Positions 52,670 through 62,127 of a stretch of DNA of 64,000 nt are shown piece after piece. The DNA comes from Microbacterium capsulatum. Its GTDB lineage: Bacteria; Actinomycetota; Actinomycetes; Actinomycetales; Microbacteriaceae. The stretch lies in the NCBI RefSeq assembly GCF_030865425.1, contig NZ_JAVFCB010000001.1, positions 173,482 through 237,481 on the forward strand. Direction: 5' to 3'. The notes beneath the pieces are model-generated. The model saw only the letters and a program-made list of their open reading frames with translations, did not search any database and was not told the origin of the DNA. Every line of letters begins with the position of its first letter. Position 1 is the stretch's first letter. Made by a program: the position numbers and the translations under genes.

Positions 52670-54024
52670 TGGACTTCGAGAAGCGCACCGGACCCGATCT
52701 CGGCGCCGCCGCGCCGGAGTACCCGTCGCAGGGGGTGCCGGAGTGGTACCGCGACGCCAAGCTCGGCTTCTTCGTGCATTGGGGCCTGTACTCGGTGCCG
52801 GCCTGGGCCGTGCAGCACGGCGAGGGCGTGCACATCCCCACCGAGGACGCGTACGCGTGGCACCAGTACGCCGAGTGGTACGGCAACACCGTGCGGATCG
52901 CCGGCAGCCCGACCTGGCTGCGGCACCAGGAGCTCTACGGCTCCGGTACCTCGTACGAGGACCTCGCCGACCTCTGGGACGCCTCGGCCTTCGACGCCGA
53001 CGGGTTCGTCGGCGAGCTCGTCGGCGCGGGTGCGCGCTACATCGTGCCGACCACGAAGCACCACGAGGGCTTCTGCCTCTGGGACAGCGCGACGACCGGT
53101 TTCACCGCCGCGCGCCGCGGCCCGCGGCGCGACCTCATCGCCGAGTTCCACGACGCCGCCCGCCGCGCCGGCACACGGTTCGGGGTGTACTTCTCCGGCG
53201 CCCTGGACTGGCACGCGAGCGACTTCCCGGCGATCGAGTCGGACACCGACCTGTTCCGGTACCGCCGCAACGACGTTCCCTTCTCCCGTTACGCCGCGGC
53301 GCAGCTCGACGAGCTCGTCGAGCGGTTCTCACCCGACCTGCTGTGGAACGACATCGAGTGGCCGGACGGCGGCAAGGGGCGGGACGACTTCGCGGTCGCC
53401 GCGCTGCTGCGCCGCTACTTCCAGCGGGTGCCGGACGGGGTCGTGAACGACCGCTGGGGCGTCCCGTACCACGGCTTCCTCACCCGGGAGTACACGCACA
53501 TCCCCGACATCATCGACCGCCCCTGGGAGTCCACCCGCGGGCTCGGCTACTCGTTCGGCTACAACCAGGCCGAGGACGAGCGGCAGTCGATGTCGGGCGC
53601 GGCCCTGATCCGCCTGCTCGTCGACGTGGTCGCCAAGAACGGCAACCTGCTCATCAACGTCGGACCCACCGCGGCCGGGGAGATCCCGGAGCTGCAGCGG
53701 CAGGCGATGCGCCAGCTCGGATCCTGGCTCCGGACGAACGGAGCGTCGATCTACGGGACGCGACCCTGGATCCGGGCCGGGGAGACGGTCGGCGCCCCGC
53801 GCGCTTACACGCGATCGAACGCAGGCGTGCACGTGCACGCGCTCGACCCCGCGGCCGGGACCCTCGCACTGCCGGCCGAGCTCGCCGGGTCCGCCGACGC
53901 CCGCTGGGCGGACGGATCCGCCGCCCCGCTCGTCCGGCGCTCGGACGGGACCGTCGACATCGCGATCCCGGAGGGGCTCCGGTCAGAGCCCGTCGCGGTG
54001 CTCACGGTCGCCGACCCGGTCTGA
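52666..54024 (+). CDS. Alpha-L-fucosidase, GH29 (second copy)
   Basis: A 452-residue GH29 enzyme: LGFFVHWGLYSVPAW, YIVPTTKHHEGFCLWDS, nucleophile in DLLWNDIEWPD, and a C-terminal beta domain. No signal peptide. It differs clearly from the first copy (longer N-terminus, tryptophan-rich active loop), so the two may cleave different linkages. Last gene of the operon. Starts ATGATG in the previous stop. Confidence 0.92.
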   Translation: MMDFEKRTGPDLGAAAPEYPSQGVPEWYRDAKLGFFVHWGLYSVPAWAVQHGEGVHIPTEDAYAWHQYAEWYGNTVRIAGSPTWLRHQELYGSGTSYEDLADLWDASAFDADGFVGELVGAGARYIVPTTKHHEGFCLWDSATTGFTAARRGPRRDLIAEFHDAARRAGTRFGVYFSGALDWHASDFPAIESDTDLFRYRRNDVPFSRYAAAQLDELVERFSPDLLWNDIEWPDGGKGRDDFAVAALLRRYFQRVPDGVVNDRWGVPYHGFLTREYTHIPDIIDRPWESTRGLGYSFGYNQAEDERQSMSGAALIRLLVDVVAKNGNLLINVGPTAAGEIPELQRQAMRQLGSWLRTNGASIYGTRPWIRAGETVGAPRAYTRSNAGVHVHALDPAAGTLALPAELAGSADARWADGSAAPLVRRSDGTVDIAIPEGLRSEPVAVLTVADPV

Positions 54025-54101
54025 GCGCCGCAGCCACGGTCGCGGTGCGGCCCGGGAGCGGGGCGGCCGGGCGCGGCGATCTCCGTCGCTACGCTGGAAC
54101 C

Positions 54102-54593
54102 ATGACTTCCGATCCCGATGACGCGCTGCACTGGGACGGCGACGAGCCGGATCCCTCGGCCGCACCCGCGAGGCGCCCCGCGCCGAAGGACCCGTCGCCC
54201 GCGCCGAACCGCACGCCCGAGCCGGCGACCCCGTCCGAGCCGGCGACCCCGTCCGAGGAGAAGACCGGCGCCGGGACCGAGACCGACGAGCCGGCGGGCA
54301 CCGGCAACGTCGCGCTCGTCGCGTACGGGGTGATCGGCGGCGCGTACCTGCTTTTCGCGGTCGGCTGGGCGATCGGCGGGCTCCGGCTGCGTCCGAGCGC
54401 GGCCTTCCTCGTGTCGGACGCCATGTTCCTGCCGTGGCTGTGGCTGGCCGTCGCCGCGCCCCTGCTCTGGTTCGCGGCCTCCTGGGTGCTCACCCGCGGG
54501 CGGGCGACGTGGGTCCGGATCGTCGCGCTCATCGCCGGGGCGGCGCTGCTGGTGCCCTGGCCCTTCGTGATGTTCGGGACGGTGGGCGCATGA
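54102..54593 (+). CDS. Membrane protein with disordered Pro/Ser/Thr-rich N-terminus
   Basis: A 163-residue protein: about 68 acidic, Pro-rich disordered residues including the repeat EPATPS twice, then three membrane helices. It is reminiscent of actinobacterial small DNA/membrane proteins, but no family is assigned. TACGCT (54090-54095) is exactly 6 nt before ATG. Overlaps the next gene (ATGA). Confidence 0.65.
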   Translation: MTSDPDDALHWDGDEPDPSAAPARRPAPKDPSPAPNRTPEPATPSEPATPSEEKTGAGTETDEPAGTGNVALVAYGVIGGAYLLFAVGWAIGGLRLRPSAAFLVSDAMFLPWLWLAVAAPLLWFAASWVLTRGRATWVRIVALIAGAALLVPWPFVMFGTVGA

Positions 54594-54946
54594 GCGGCGG
54601 GACGAGCGAGACCACCGGGACGCCGGTGGTGGATCCGCGTCGGCCGCGGTGGCTGTTCTACTCGCTTCTCGGCGTGGCCGGCCTGCTCTACGCCTACGCG
54701 ATCTGGAACGCAATCGCCTACCTGATCCCGCTTGCGGGCCTGGCGATCTCGGCGACGACGTGGGTGGCGCTGATCCTCGCGATCGTGCTCCCCGCGGCGG
54801 TCTACGCGATCGCCGTCGCGATCACCCGCCGGCGCAGCATCGCGGTGCTCGCGATCGTGCTGCTCGCCGGGCTGGGCCTCGTCGCAGTGTTCTGGCTGGA
54901 CGTCGTCGGCTACTCGATCCGGACGCTCCTGCCCGGGGCGCACTGA
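54590..54946 (+). CDS. Small four-helix membrane protein
   Basis: A 118-residue protein with a short hydrophilic start and about four helices (LLYAYAIWNAIAYLIPLAG, LILAIVLPAAVYAIAVAI). Coupled to the preceding membrane-protein gene, so the two probably work together. Function unknown. Confidence 0.65.
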   Translation: MSGGTSETTGTPVVDPRRPRWLFYSLLGVAGLLYAYAIWNAIAYLIPLAGLAISATTWVALILAIVLPAAVYAIAVAITRRRSIAVLAIVLLAGLGLVAVFWLDVVGYSIRTLLPGAH

Positions 54947-55080
54947 CGGCGCGGGGTCCGCTGACGCGCGCCGTCACACGGCACGGCGCGCGTCGCGGCC
55001 TCGGGTAGAGTGTTCGCACCCTCGCGCCCCGACGGTGCGGCGCATCGGTTCCCCTTCCTCCTGCCCCGAAGGATCTCTCT

Positions 55081-56712
55081 GTGCCCGAGAATGCCGTGAA
55101 CCCGTCCGCCAAGAAGCCCGTCGTCCTGCTCGCGGAGACGCTCTCTCCCGCCACGGTGGACGCGCTGGGCCCCGACTTCGACATCCGCTCCGTCGACGGC
55201 ACCGACCGCGAGGCGCTGTTCGCCGCCCTCGCCGACGCCGACGCCGTGCTGATCCGCTCCGCGACGAAGATCGACGCCGAGGCGCTCTCGCACGCCCCGG
55301 TCCTGAAGGTCGTCGCGCGCGCCGGTGTCGGCCTGGACAACGTCGACATCAAGGCCGCCACCGCGGCCGGCGTCATGGTCGTGAACGCGCCGACGTCGAA
55401 CATCGTCTCGGCCGCCGAGCTCACGGTCGGACACGTGCTGAGCCTCGCCCGCCGGATCCCGGCCGCGCACGCCTCGCTGTCGGCGGGGGAGTGGAAGCGC
55501 AGCTCCTACACCGGCGCGGAGCTCTTCGAGAAGACGGTCGGCATCGTCGGCCTCGGCCGGATCGGCGCCCTGGTCGCCGCGCGCCTCGCCGCGTTCGACA
55601 TGCGCGTCGTCGCCTACGACCCCTACGTCACCAGCGCCCGTGCGCAGCAGCTCGGCGTGCAGCTGCTCAGCCTCGAGGAACTCGTCGCGGAGAGCGACTT
55701 CCTCACGATCCACATGCCGAAGACGCCGGAGACCACCGGCATGATCGGCGCCGAGCAGTTCAAGGCCATGAAGCCGACCGCGTACGTCGTCAACGTCGCC
55801 CGCGGCGGCCTGATCGACGAGGCCGCTCTGCACGAGGCACTGGTGAACGGCGAGATCGCCGGTGCCGGCCTCGACGTCTTCACCTCCGAGCCGCCCGTCG
55901 AGGACAGCTCGGCCCGCGCGCTGGTCGCCCTGCCGAACGTCGTGGTCACCCCGCACCTCGGCGCGTCCACCGACGAGGCTCAGGAGAAGGCCGGCGTGTC
56001 CGTCGCCCGCTCGGTGCGCCTCGCGCTCGGCGGCGACCTCGTCCCGGACGCGGTCAACGTCGCCGGCGGCGTGATCGACCCGTACGTGCGCCCCGGCATC
56101 CCGCTCACCGAGAAGCTCGGCCAGATCTTCTCCGCCCTCGCGCAGTCGTCGCTCACGAGCCTCGACGTCGAGGTGCACGGCGAGCTCAACGGCTACGACG
56201 TCAGCGTGCTGCGCCTCGCGGCCCTCAAGGGCGTGTTCACCCCGATCGTCAGCGAGACCGTGTCGTATGTGAACGCGCCGCTGCTCGCCGAGCAGCGCGG
56301 CGTCGCCGTGCGCCTCGTGCAGGACGACGTCAGCGACGAGTACCGCAACGTCATCACGCTGCGCGGTGCGCTCTCCGACGGCACCCAGCTCTCCGTCTCC
56401 GGCACCCTGACCGGCCCGAAGCAGATCGAGAAGCTCGTCGCGATCAACGAGCACGCCGTCGAGCTGCCGATCGAGAAGCACCACGTCGTGATGCTGTACA
56501 CCGACCGCCCCGGCATCGTCGCGGTCTACGGCCAGCGCTTCGGCGACGCCGGCATCAACATCGCCGGCATGCAGATCGCGCGCGAGACCGCGGGCGGCCA
56601 GGCGCTGTCCGTGCTGACGCTCGACTCGCCGATCCCCGAGGAGCTCCTCGACGAGGTGCGCGAGGCGATCGACGCCGACCTGTTCCGCCAGATCGAGCTG
56701 ACCGAGGTCTGA
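55081..56712 (+). CDS. serA: D-3-phosphoglycerate dehydrogenase
   Basis: First step of serine synthesis. The 543-residue long-type enzyme has a catalytic domain, a Rossmann domain (KTVGIVGLGRIGALVAARL), catalytic Arg and Glu-His pair (NVARGGLIDE, TPHLGAST), an intervening domain and a C-terminal ACT domain (YTDRPGIVAVYGQRF). The ACT domain implies serine feedback. GTG 55081 is the start. A -10-like TAGAGT lies near 55006. Confidence 0.96.
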   Translation: MPENAVNPSAKKPVVLLAETLSPATVDALGPDFDIRSVDGTDREALFAALADADAVLIRSATKIDAEALSHAPVLKVVARAGVGLDNVDIKAATAAGVMVVNAPTSNIVSAAELTVGHVLSLARRIPAAHASLSAGEWKRSSYTGAELFEKTVGIVGLGRIGALVAARLAAFDMRVVAYDPYVTSARAQQLGVQLLSLEELVAESDFLTIHMPKTPETTGMIGAEQFKAMKPTAYVVNVARGGLIDEAALHEALVNGEIAGAGLDVFTSEPPVEDSSARALVALPNVVVTPHLGASTDEAQEKAGVSVARSVRLALGGDLVPDAVNVAGGVIDPYVRPGIPLTEKLGQIFSALAQSSLTSLDVEVHGELNGYDVSVLRLAALKGVFTPIVSETVSYVNAPLLAEQRGVAVRLVQDDVSDEYRNVITLRGALSDGTQLSVSGTLTGPKQIEKLVAINEHAVELPIEKHHVVMLYTDRPGIVAVYGQRFGDAGINIAGMQIARETAGGQALSVLTLDSPIPEELLDEVREAIDADLFRQIELTEV

Positions 56713-56739
56713 GTCCCGTCCGGGCTCCGGCCCGGCTCC

Positions 56740-56810
56740 GCCGAGAGCACGCGCTGTCGCCGAGTCCGCCCTGTGATCGGGCCGGATCCGGCGCGGCGCG
56801 TGCTCTCGGC
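56740..56810 (+). terminator. Long inverted repeat after serA
   Basis: Perfect 15-bp arms GCCGAGAGCACGCGC (56740-56754) and GCGCGTGCTCTCGGC (56796-56810) with a 41-nt loop. It lies 27 nt after the serA stop and may act as a terminator; the loop is long for that, so a protein-binding site is possible. Confidence 0.5.
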
Positions 56811-56954
56811 GTCAGGGGGCCCGGATCGGGGATCTGCCCGTGGCGCGATTCATTTGAGAGAATCTGCGCGGGTTGTCGATTTCGGTGGGCTCTCCACGTC
56901 GTATCGGTGTTCGACACCTCACGGGCATCCCGCCCGCACGACGAAGGAGACACC

Positions 56955-57329
56955 ATGTCCGACGAGTACATGATCATCATCCACGAGCCCGAGTGGGACC
57001 CGACCAAGCTTCCCGCCGCCCAGATCGAGGCCGACCTCGAGGGGCACAAGGCGTTCCAGGCCGCGGTCGAGGCCGCGGGTCACCGGATCACGGCCGGGGT
57101 CCCGCTGCGTCCTCAGTCCGAGGCGTTCCGGATCCGCCCCTCCGCGGACGGGCCGGTCTTCACCGACGGGCCGTTCGGGGAGACGCGGGAGGTCGTCACC
57201 GGCTTCTACGTCTTCACCGCGGACTCCCCGGCGCAGGCCCGGGAGCTCGCCGCGCTTGTGCCCACCGGTGGCTGGCTCGACGTGCATCCGGTGCTCGACA
57301 TGTCCGACGGCAAGCCGGCGATGGGCTGA
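56955..57329 (+). CDS. YCII/DGPF-domain protein, partner of ECF sigma factor
   Basis: A 124-residue protein with FTDGPFGETREVVTGFYVF, the DGPF motif of the YCII superfamily group encoded beside ECF42 sigma factors. Role unclear; it may be a target or a sensor. ATG 56955 follows AAGGAGA. It precedes the sigma-factor gene by 14 nt. Confidence 0.88.
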   Translation: MSDEYMIIIHEPEWDPTKLPAAQIEADLEGHKAFQAAVEAAGHRITAGVPLRPQSEAFRIRPSADGPVFTDGPFGETREVVTGFYVFTADSPAQARELAALVPTGGWLDVHPVLDMSDGKPAMG

Positions 57330-57343
57330 TCGGAGCCCGTTCC

Positions 57344-58597
57344 ATGGCTGCCCGGATCGAGGATGCGTTCCGCCAGGACGCGGGACGCATCCTCGGCGCG
57401 GTGACCGCTTACACCGGCGATCTGCAGCTCGCGGAGGACGCCGTGCAGGAGGCGTTCGTCCGTGCGATCGCCGAGGAGCACGCGGGCCGCGCCCCCGCGA
57501 ATCCGGCCGCCTGGATCACCACCGCGGCCCGGCGGATCGCGGTCGACAGCATCCGCCGCGCCCGCACCGCCGCCAAGGCGCTGCCGGTGCTCGCCGCCGA
57601 CGCGGCGCCCGCGTCCGCCGATCGGATCGCCGAGTTCGCGTTCACGGGGGACGAGCGGCTCGAGCTGATCCTCACGGTGTGCCACCCCGAGCTCGCCGAG
57701 GAGACCCGGCTCGCGCTCGCCCTGCGCTTCGTGTGCGGGATCCCCACGCACGACGTCGCCGCGATGCTGCTCGTGTCGGAGGCCACGATGGCGGCCCGGC
57801 TCACCCGCGCGAAGAAGCGCCTGCACGACTCCGAGATCCGGTTCCAGATGACCGACGCGCGCCAGGTGACGGCCCGGCTCGGCGACGCCCTCTCGGTCAT
57901 CGCGCTGCTGTACACGACCGGTTACGCGGCGCCCACGGGCACGGACAGCCGTCGGCTCTGCGGTGACGCGGTCGAGCTGGCCAGGGACGCGCAGCGCGTC
58001 GCCGGTGACGATGCCGAGGCGTGCGGGTTGCTGGCCCTGCTGCTGCTCACCGAGGCGCGGCATCCGTCCCGGGTGGATCCGGCCGGCGAGCTCGTCGCCC
58101 TCGCCGAGGCCGACCGGACGCTGTGGGATCGGGCGCTCATCGCCGAGGGGGAGGGGCTCGCGACCCGAGCGCTGCGCGGCGGTTCGCCGCGGGACAGTCC
58201 AGGGCGCTTCGCGCTGCAGGCGGGCATCGCCGGGCTGCACGCGATCGCCGCGGACTGGGACGCCACGGACTGGCCCTCGATCGTGCTGCTCTACGACGGG
58301 CTGGTCGCCCAGTGGCCTTCGCCCTCGGCGCGGCTCGCGCGCATCGTCGCGCGCGGATACGCGGACGGGCACGACGCCCTGGGGGTGCGCCTCGAGCTGG
58401 ACGCCGACGAGGCGCTGTTCACCGGGCCGCTCGCGGCCCAGGCGTTCGCGGTGCGGGCCGAGCTCGGCCTGCGCGCCGGGGATGCGCGGGGTGCGCGGGA
58501 GGACTTCCGTGCATCGATCGACCGGACCGAGGACGCCGCGATCCGCCGCCACCTCGAGCGCCGCCTGATCGCGGCAGGCGAGCAGCACGAGGCCTGA
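57344..58597 (+). CDS. ECF sigma factor, ECF42-type
   Basis: A 417-residue RNA polymerase sigma factor: region 2 (about 8-75, AEDAVQEAFVRAI), region 4 (about 110-165, GIPTHDVAAMLLVSEATMAARL), and a long C-terminal helical extension (about 185-415) rich in TPR-like helices. No anti-sigma gene is adjacent; ECF42 proteins are thought to be controlled by this extension. It probably directs its own operon with the DGPF gene. Confidence 0.9.
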   Translation: MAARIEDAFRQDAGRILGAVTAYTGDLQLAEDAVQEAFVRAIAEEHAGRAPANPAAWITTAARRIAVDSIRRARTAAKALPVLAADAAPASADRIAEFAFTGDERLELILTVCHPELAEETRLALALRFVCGIPTHDVAAMLLVSEATMAARLTRAKKRLHDSEIRFQMTDARQVTARLGDALSVIALLYTTGYAAPTGTDSRRLCGDAVELARDAQRVAGDDAEACGLLALLLLTEARHPSRVDPAGELVALAEADRTLWDRALIAEGEGLATRALRGGSPRDSPGRFALQAGIAGLHAIAADWDATDWPSIVLLYDGLVAQWPSPSARLARIVARGYADGHDALGVRLELDADEALFTGPLAAQAFAVRAELGLRAGDARGAREDFRASIDRTEDAAIRRHLERRLIAAGEQHEA

Positions 58598-58610
58598 CCC
58601 GCTCCGGCGG

Positions 58611-59156
58611 CTATGCCCGCGTGGCCTGCAGCACCAGGGCGACGAGGTCGTCCAGCGCCGCGCCGGAGGGGACGACGGCGTCGGATCCGTCCGAGTCCAC
58701 GGCGTTGTTGAAGAACAGGCCGTCGCTGAGCAGCATCACCAGGTCGAGGGCCGCCTGATCGCGCACGGCGGGACGGATCGCGTCGGAGGAACGCTGCCGC
58801 ATGAGGTGCAGCGCATCGGCGGCCGCCCGACTGCCGCCCTGGGCGAGCCGGGACACCGCGATGATCGCGCGGTCGAGCGGATCGTCCTGCATGACCGAGG
58901 TGCGCAGGTAGTACTCGACCGGCCCGGTCCTCGCTTCGGCCATCGCGGCCAGATCCCCGTCGACGAGCGCAGCGAGCCGGGCGAGGAGCGCCGCGGCCAG
59001 CTCCTCCTTCGAACCGAAGTGGTAGAGCAGACCCCCCTTGGAGACGCCGGCCGCGCGGGCGACGGCGTCGAGGGTCGCGGCGCGCTCGCCGTCGGTGAGC
59101 AGCAGGGCCTCGAAGGCGTCGAGGACGCGCTCACGGGCATGCGGGGGTCGGGCCAT
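58611..59156 (-). CDS. TetR-family transcriptional repressor
   Basis: A 181-residue regulator with N-terminal HTH (TLDAVARAAGVSKGGLLYHFGS, residues 24-45) and a helical ligand domain. It is divergent from an EmrB-type exporter 54 bp away and probably represses it. A TATAGT box lies 7 nt before the ATG on its own strand, within the shared control region. Confidence 0.9.
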   Translation of the reverse strand: MARPPHARERVLDAFEALLLTDGERAATLDAVARAAGVSKGGLLYHFGSKEELAAALLARLAALVDGDLAAMAEARTGPVEYYLRTSVMQDDPLDRAIIAVSRLAQGGSRAAADALHLMRQRSSDAIRPAVRDQAALDLVMLLSDGLFFNNAVDSDGSDAVVPSGAALDDLVALVLQATRA

Positions 59157-59210
59157 GTCTGTTACTATACCATCTGGACGGTTAAGTTATTCGGAACTGA
59201 GAGGTGCTCC
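59157..59210. promoter_or_regulatory. Shared control region of tetR and MFS genes
   Basis: These 54 bp are unusually A/T-rich for the window and contain TATACCATCTGGACGGTTA, a near-palindrome around ACCATCTGGACGGT, suitable as TetR operator. Both promoters must lie here. Confidence 0.5.
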
Positions 59211-60746
59211 ATGCCCACCACCGCGACGATCTCCCTGACGGAGACCGATGGCCCCCGCGTCGGCGCACGCGGCTGGGCGGCGCTGGTCGTGCTCATGCTG
59301 CCCGTGCTGCTCGTCTCCGTCGACAACACGGTGCTCTCCTTTGCCCTCCCCGAGATCTCCACCGCGCTCAGCCCCAGCGGCGTCGAGCAGCTGTGGATCA
59401 TCGACGTCTATCCGCTCGTGCTCGCCGGGCTCCTCGTCACGATGGGCACGCTCGGCGACCGCCTGGGCCGGCGCCGTCTGCTGCTGATCGGCGCGACCGG
59501 CTTCGCCCTCGTCTCCGCGCTCGCGGCGTTCGCGCCGACCGCGGGGCTGCTCATCGCCGCGCGCGCCCTGCTCGGCCTCTTCGGCGCCATGCTCATGCCG
59601 TCGACGCTGTCGCTGCTGCGGTCGGTGTTCGTGAACCGCGAGCAGCGCCGGCTCGCCATCGCCGTGTGGGCGTCCGCGTTCTCTGCCGGATCCGCGCTCG
59701 GTCCGATCGTCGGCGGATTCCTGCTCGAGCACTTCTCCTGGGGCTCCGTGTTCCTGCTCGCCGTGCCGGTGCTGATCCCGCTGCTCATCCTCGCGCCGAT
59801 CCTCGTGCCGGAGAGCCGGGACCCGGACCCGGGCAGGATCGATCCGCTCAGCATCGTGCTGTCGATGGCCGCGATGGCGCCGGTCGTCTACGCGATCAAG
59901 GAGTTCGCGGTGGACGGGGTCACGCCGGTCGTGGCGATCCTGTTCGTCCTCGGTGTCGGGATGGGGATCCTGTTCGTGCGCCGGCAGCTGCGCGCGGAGA
60001 CCCCGATGCTCGACATGGCGCTGTTCCGCCGCGGGATGTTCAGCGGCGCGATCCTGGTGAACCTGCTCAGCGTCATCGCGCTCGTCGGCTTCCTGTACTA
60101 CGTGTCGCAGCACCTGCAGCTCGTGCTCGGGCTCAGCCCGATCGAGGCAGGGCTCGCGCTGATCCCCGGCATGGGCATGATGATCGTCTCGGGGCTGGTC
60201 GTCGTGCCGATCGCGCGCCGGGTCCGGCCCGAAGTCCTGGTGCCGGCCGCCCTCGTGTTCTCGCTCGCGGGCTACCTGACCGTGGCGTTCACGACGCACG
60301 CGCACGGCGTGGCCCCGCTCATCGTCGCGTTCGTGCTGCTCGGCATCGGCATCGGCGCGGCGGAGACCGTCTCGAACGAGCTGATCGTCACGGCCGCGCC
60401 GCCGGAGAAGGCGGGCGCCGCGAGCGCCGTGTCGGAGACGGCGTACGAGCTGGGCGCTGTGCTCGGCACGACGATCCTCGGCGGAATCATCACCGCGTTC
60501 TACCGGAACTCGCTCGTCGTCCCGGACGGCGTTCCTGCCGCGGCGGCGCAGCGCGCACAGGAGACCCTGGCCGGAGCGTTCTCGGTCGCCGAGGGGCTCC
60601 CGGCCGCGACCGGCCAGGCCCTGCAGCAGGCCGCGGCCGACGCGTTCGGCACGGGCGTGATGGCGACGTCGCTGATCGGCGGGGTGCTCGTGATCGGCGC
60701 CGCGACGGTCGCCGCCCTCACCCTCGGCCGCCGGCTCGGCCGCTGA
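59211..60746 (+). CDS. MFS multidrug exporter (DHA2, EmrB/QacA type)
   Basis: A 511-residue, 14-helix drug:proton antiporter: LLVSVDNTVLSFALPEIS (motif D1), GDRLGRRRLLLIG (motif A), and GSALGPIVGGFLLEHFSWG (motif C). Export of a cationic or aromatic drug is likely, controlled by the divergent TetR. ATG 59211 is preceded by GAGAGG. Confidence 0.92.
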   Translation: MPTTATISLTETDGPRVGARGWAALVVLMLPVLLVSVDNTVLSFALPEISTALSPSGVEQLWIIDVYPLVLAGLLVTMGTLGDRLGRRRLLLIGATGFALVSALAAFAPTAGLLIAARALLGLFGAMLMPSTLSLLRSVFVNREQRRLAIAVWASAFSAGSALGPIVGGFLLEHFSWGSVFLLAVPVLIPLLILAPILVPESRDPDPGRIDPLSIVLSMAAMAPVVYAIKEFAVDGVTPVVAILFVLGVGMGILFVRRQLRAETPMLDMALFRRGMFSGAILVNLLSVIALVGFLYYVSQHLQLVLGLSPIEAGLALIPGMGMMIVSGLVVVPIARRVRPEVLVPAALVFSLAGYLTVAFTTHAHGVAPLIVAFVLLGIGIGAAETVSNELIVTAAPPEKAGAASAVSETAYELGAVLGTTILGGIITAFYRNSLVVPDGVPAAAAQRAQETLAGAFSVAEGLPAATGQALQQAAADAFGTGVMATSLIGGVLVIGAATVAALTLGRRLGR

Positions 60747-61025
60747 CAGCCCCGCCCGACCGCCCCTTCCGGGTTCCACGTCCGGGACCCCTTTCCGTTC
60801 GCTGGTCGCGACACGCCGCATCCGGGGGCCGCGGGCGGGGGGGGCCCCCCGGCCTCTCGGGCGCCCGCAGCGGGGGGTCCGGCGACCAGCGAGCAGGGGT
60901 GGGCGGTCGGATCCGCCGGATCCGGATCCGCGCAGACGCGGTCATCGTGCGGTCATCCGGGACGGGAGGATCCTCCGGGCCCGATAGCCTGGGATCCTCC
61001 ACCCAACGATCCGTGAAGGAGCGCC
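60747..61025. repeat. Intergenic region with dispersed repeat and leuB promoter
   Basis: TTCGCTGGTCGCGACACGCC (60798-60817) and GCGACCAGCGA (60882-60892) form a copy of the inverted repeat seen at 24962, with a G/C-run-rich loop. A TAGCCT -10 near 60984 and ribosome site GAAGGAG serve leuB. No gene is visible. Confidence 0.6.
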
Positions 61026-62075
61026 ATGTCCCGCGTCGTGAAGCTGGCCGTCATCCCCGGTGACGGCATCGGTCCCGAGGTCGTCGCGGAGGCGGAGAAC
61101 GTGCTCGACGCGGTCACCGCGGGCAGTGACGTGACGTTCGAGAAGACCCGCTTCTCGCTCGGCGCCGCGCGCTACCTCGAGACCGGCGACACGCTCTCCG
61201 ACGAGGACCTCGACGCGATCCGGGCGCACGACGCGATCCTGCTCGGCGCGGTCGGCGGGCAGCCGGGCGATGTGCGCCTGAAGGACGCGAACATCGAGCG
61301 GGGGCTGCTGCTCAAGCTGCGTTTCGAGCTCGACCACTACGTCAACCTGCGCCCTTCCAAGCTGTATCCGGGTGCCCCCGGCCCGCTCGCGGACCCGGGC
61401 GACATCGACTTCGTCGTGGTCCGCGAGGGCACCGAGGGCCCGTACGTCGGCAACGGCGGCACGATCCGCAAGGGAACCCCGCACGAGGTCGCCAACGAGA
61501 CCAGCGTGAACACGGCCTTCGGCGTGGAGCGCGTCGTCCGCTACGCGTTCGATCTGGCCGAGCGCCGCCGGCAGAAGCTCACCCTCGTGCACAAGACCAA
61601 CGTGCTCGTCCACGCCGGATCCATCTGGAAGCGCATCGTCGACCAGGTGGCCGAGGAGCACCCCGGCGTGGCCGTAGACTACCTGCACGTCGACGCGGCC
61701 ACGATCTTCCTGGTCACCCACCCTTCGCGCTTCGACGTGATCGTCACCGACAACCTCTTCGGGGACATCCTCACGGATCTGGCCGGCGCCGTCACCGGTG
61801 GCATCGGCCTCGCCGCCTCGGGCAACATCAACCCCGACGGCGCGTTCCCGTCGATGTTCGAGCCGGTGCACGGCTCGGCACCCGACATCGCGGGTCAGCA
61901 GAAGGCCGACCCGACCGCGGCGATCCTCTCCGTCGCCCTGCTCCTGGACCACCTGGGGCTGCGCGACGAGGCCGCGCGCGTGCAGCGCGCGGTCGAGGAG
62001 GACATCGCCTCCCGGGCCGGCGCCCGCACCACCGCACAGACCGGCGCGGCGATCATCGCCCGGCTCCAGGCGTAA
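61026..62075 (+). CDS. leuB: 3-isopropylmalate dehydrogenase
   Basis: Third step of leucine synthesis. The 349-residue enzyme shows [30 protein letters not shown], the metal ligands in [13 protein letters not shown] and [13 protein letters not shown]. It is followed by ilvE after 52 nt, so leucine synthesis and transamination are linked. Confidence 0.95.
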   Translation: MSRVVKLAVIPGDGIGPEVVAEAENVLDAVTAGSDVTFEKTRFSLGAARYLETGDTLSDEDLDAIRAHDAILLGAVGGQPGDVRLKDANIERGLLLKLRFELDHYVNLRPSKLYPGAPGPLADPGDIDFVVVREGTEGPYVGNGGTIRKGTPHEVANETSVNTAFGVERVVRYAFDLAERRRQKLTLVHKTNVLVHAGSIWKRIVDQVAEEHPGVAVDYLHVDAATIFLVTHPSRFDVIVTDNLFGDILTDLAGAVTGGIGLAASGNINPDGAFPSMFEPVHGSAPDIAGQQKADPTAAILSVALLLDHLGLRDEAARVQRAVEEDIASRAGARTTAQTGAAIIARLQA

Positions 62076-62127
62076 CCTGGGAGTCGGCGCAGGCGCCGCC
62101 CCCCTTCGACCTGTCAGGACACGAATC

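Noticed and set aside
56740..56810. A riboswitch or RNA gene between serA and the YCII gene
   Set aside because: Only a simple long inverted repeat is visible; no conserved riboswitch core was recognised.
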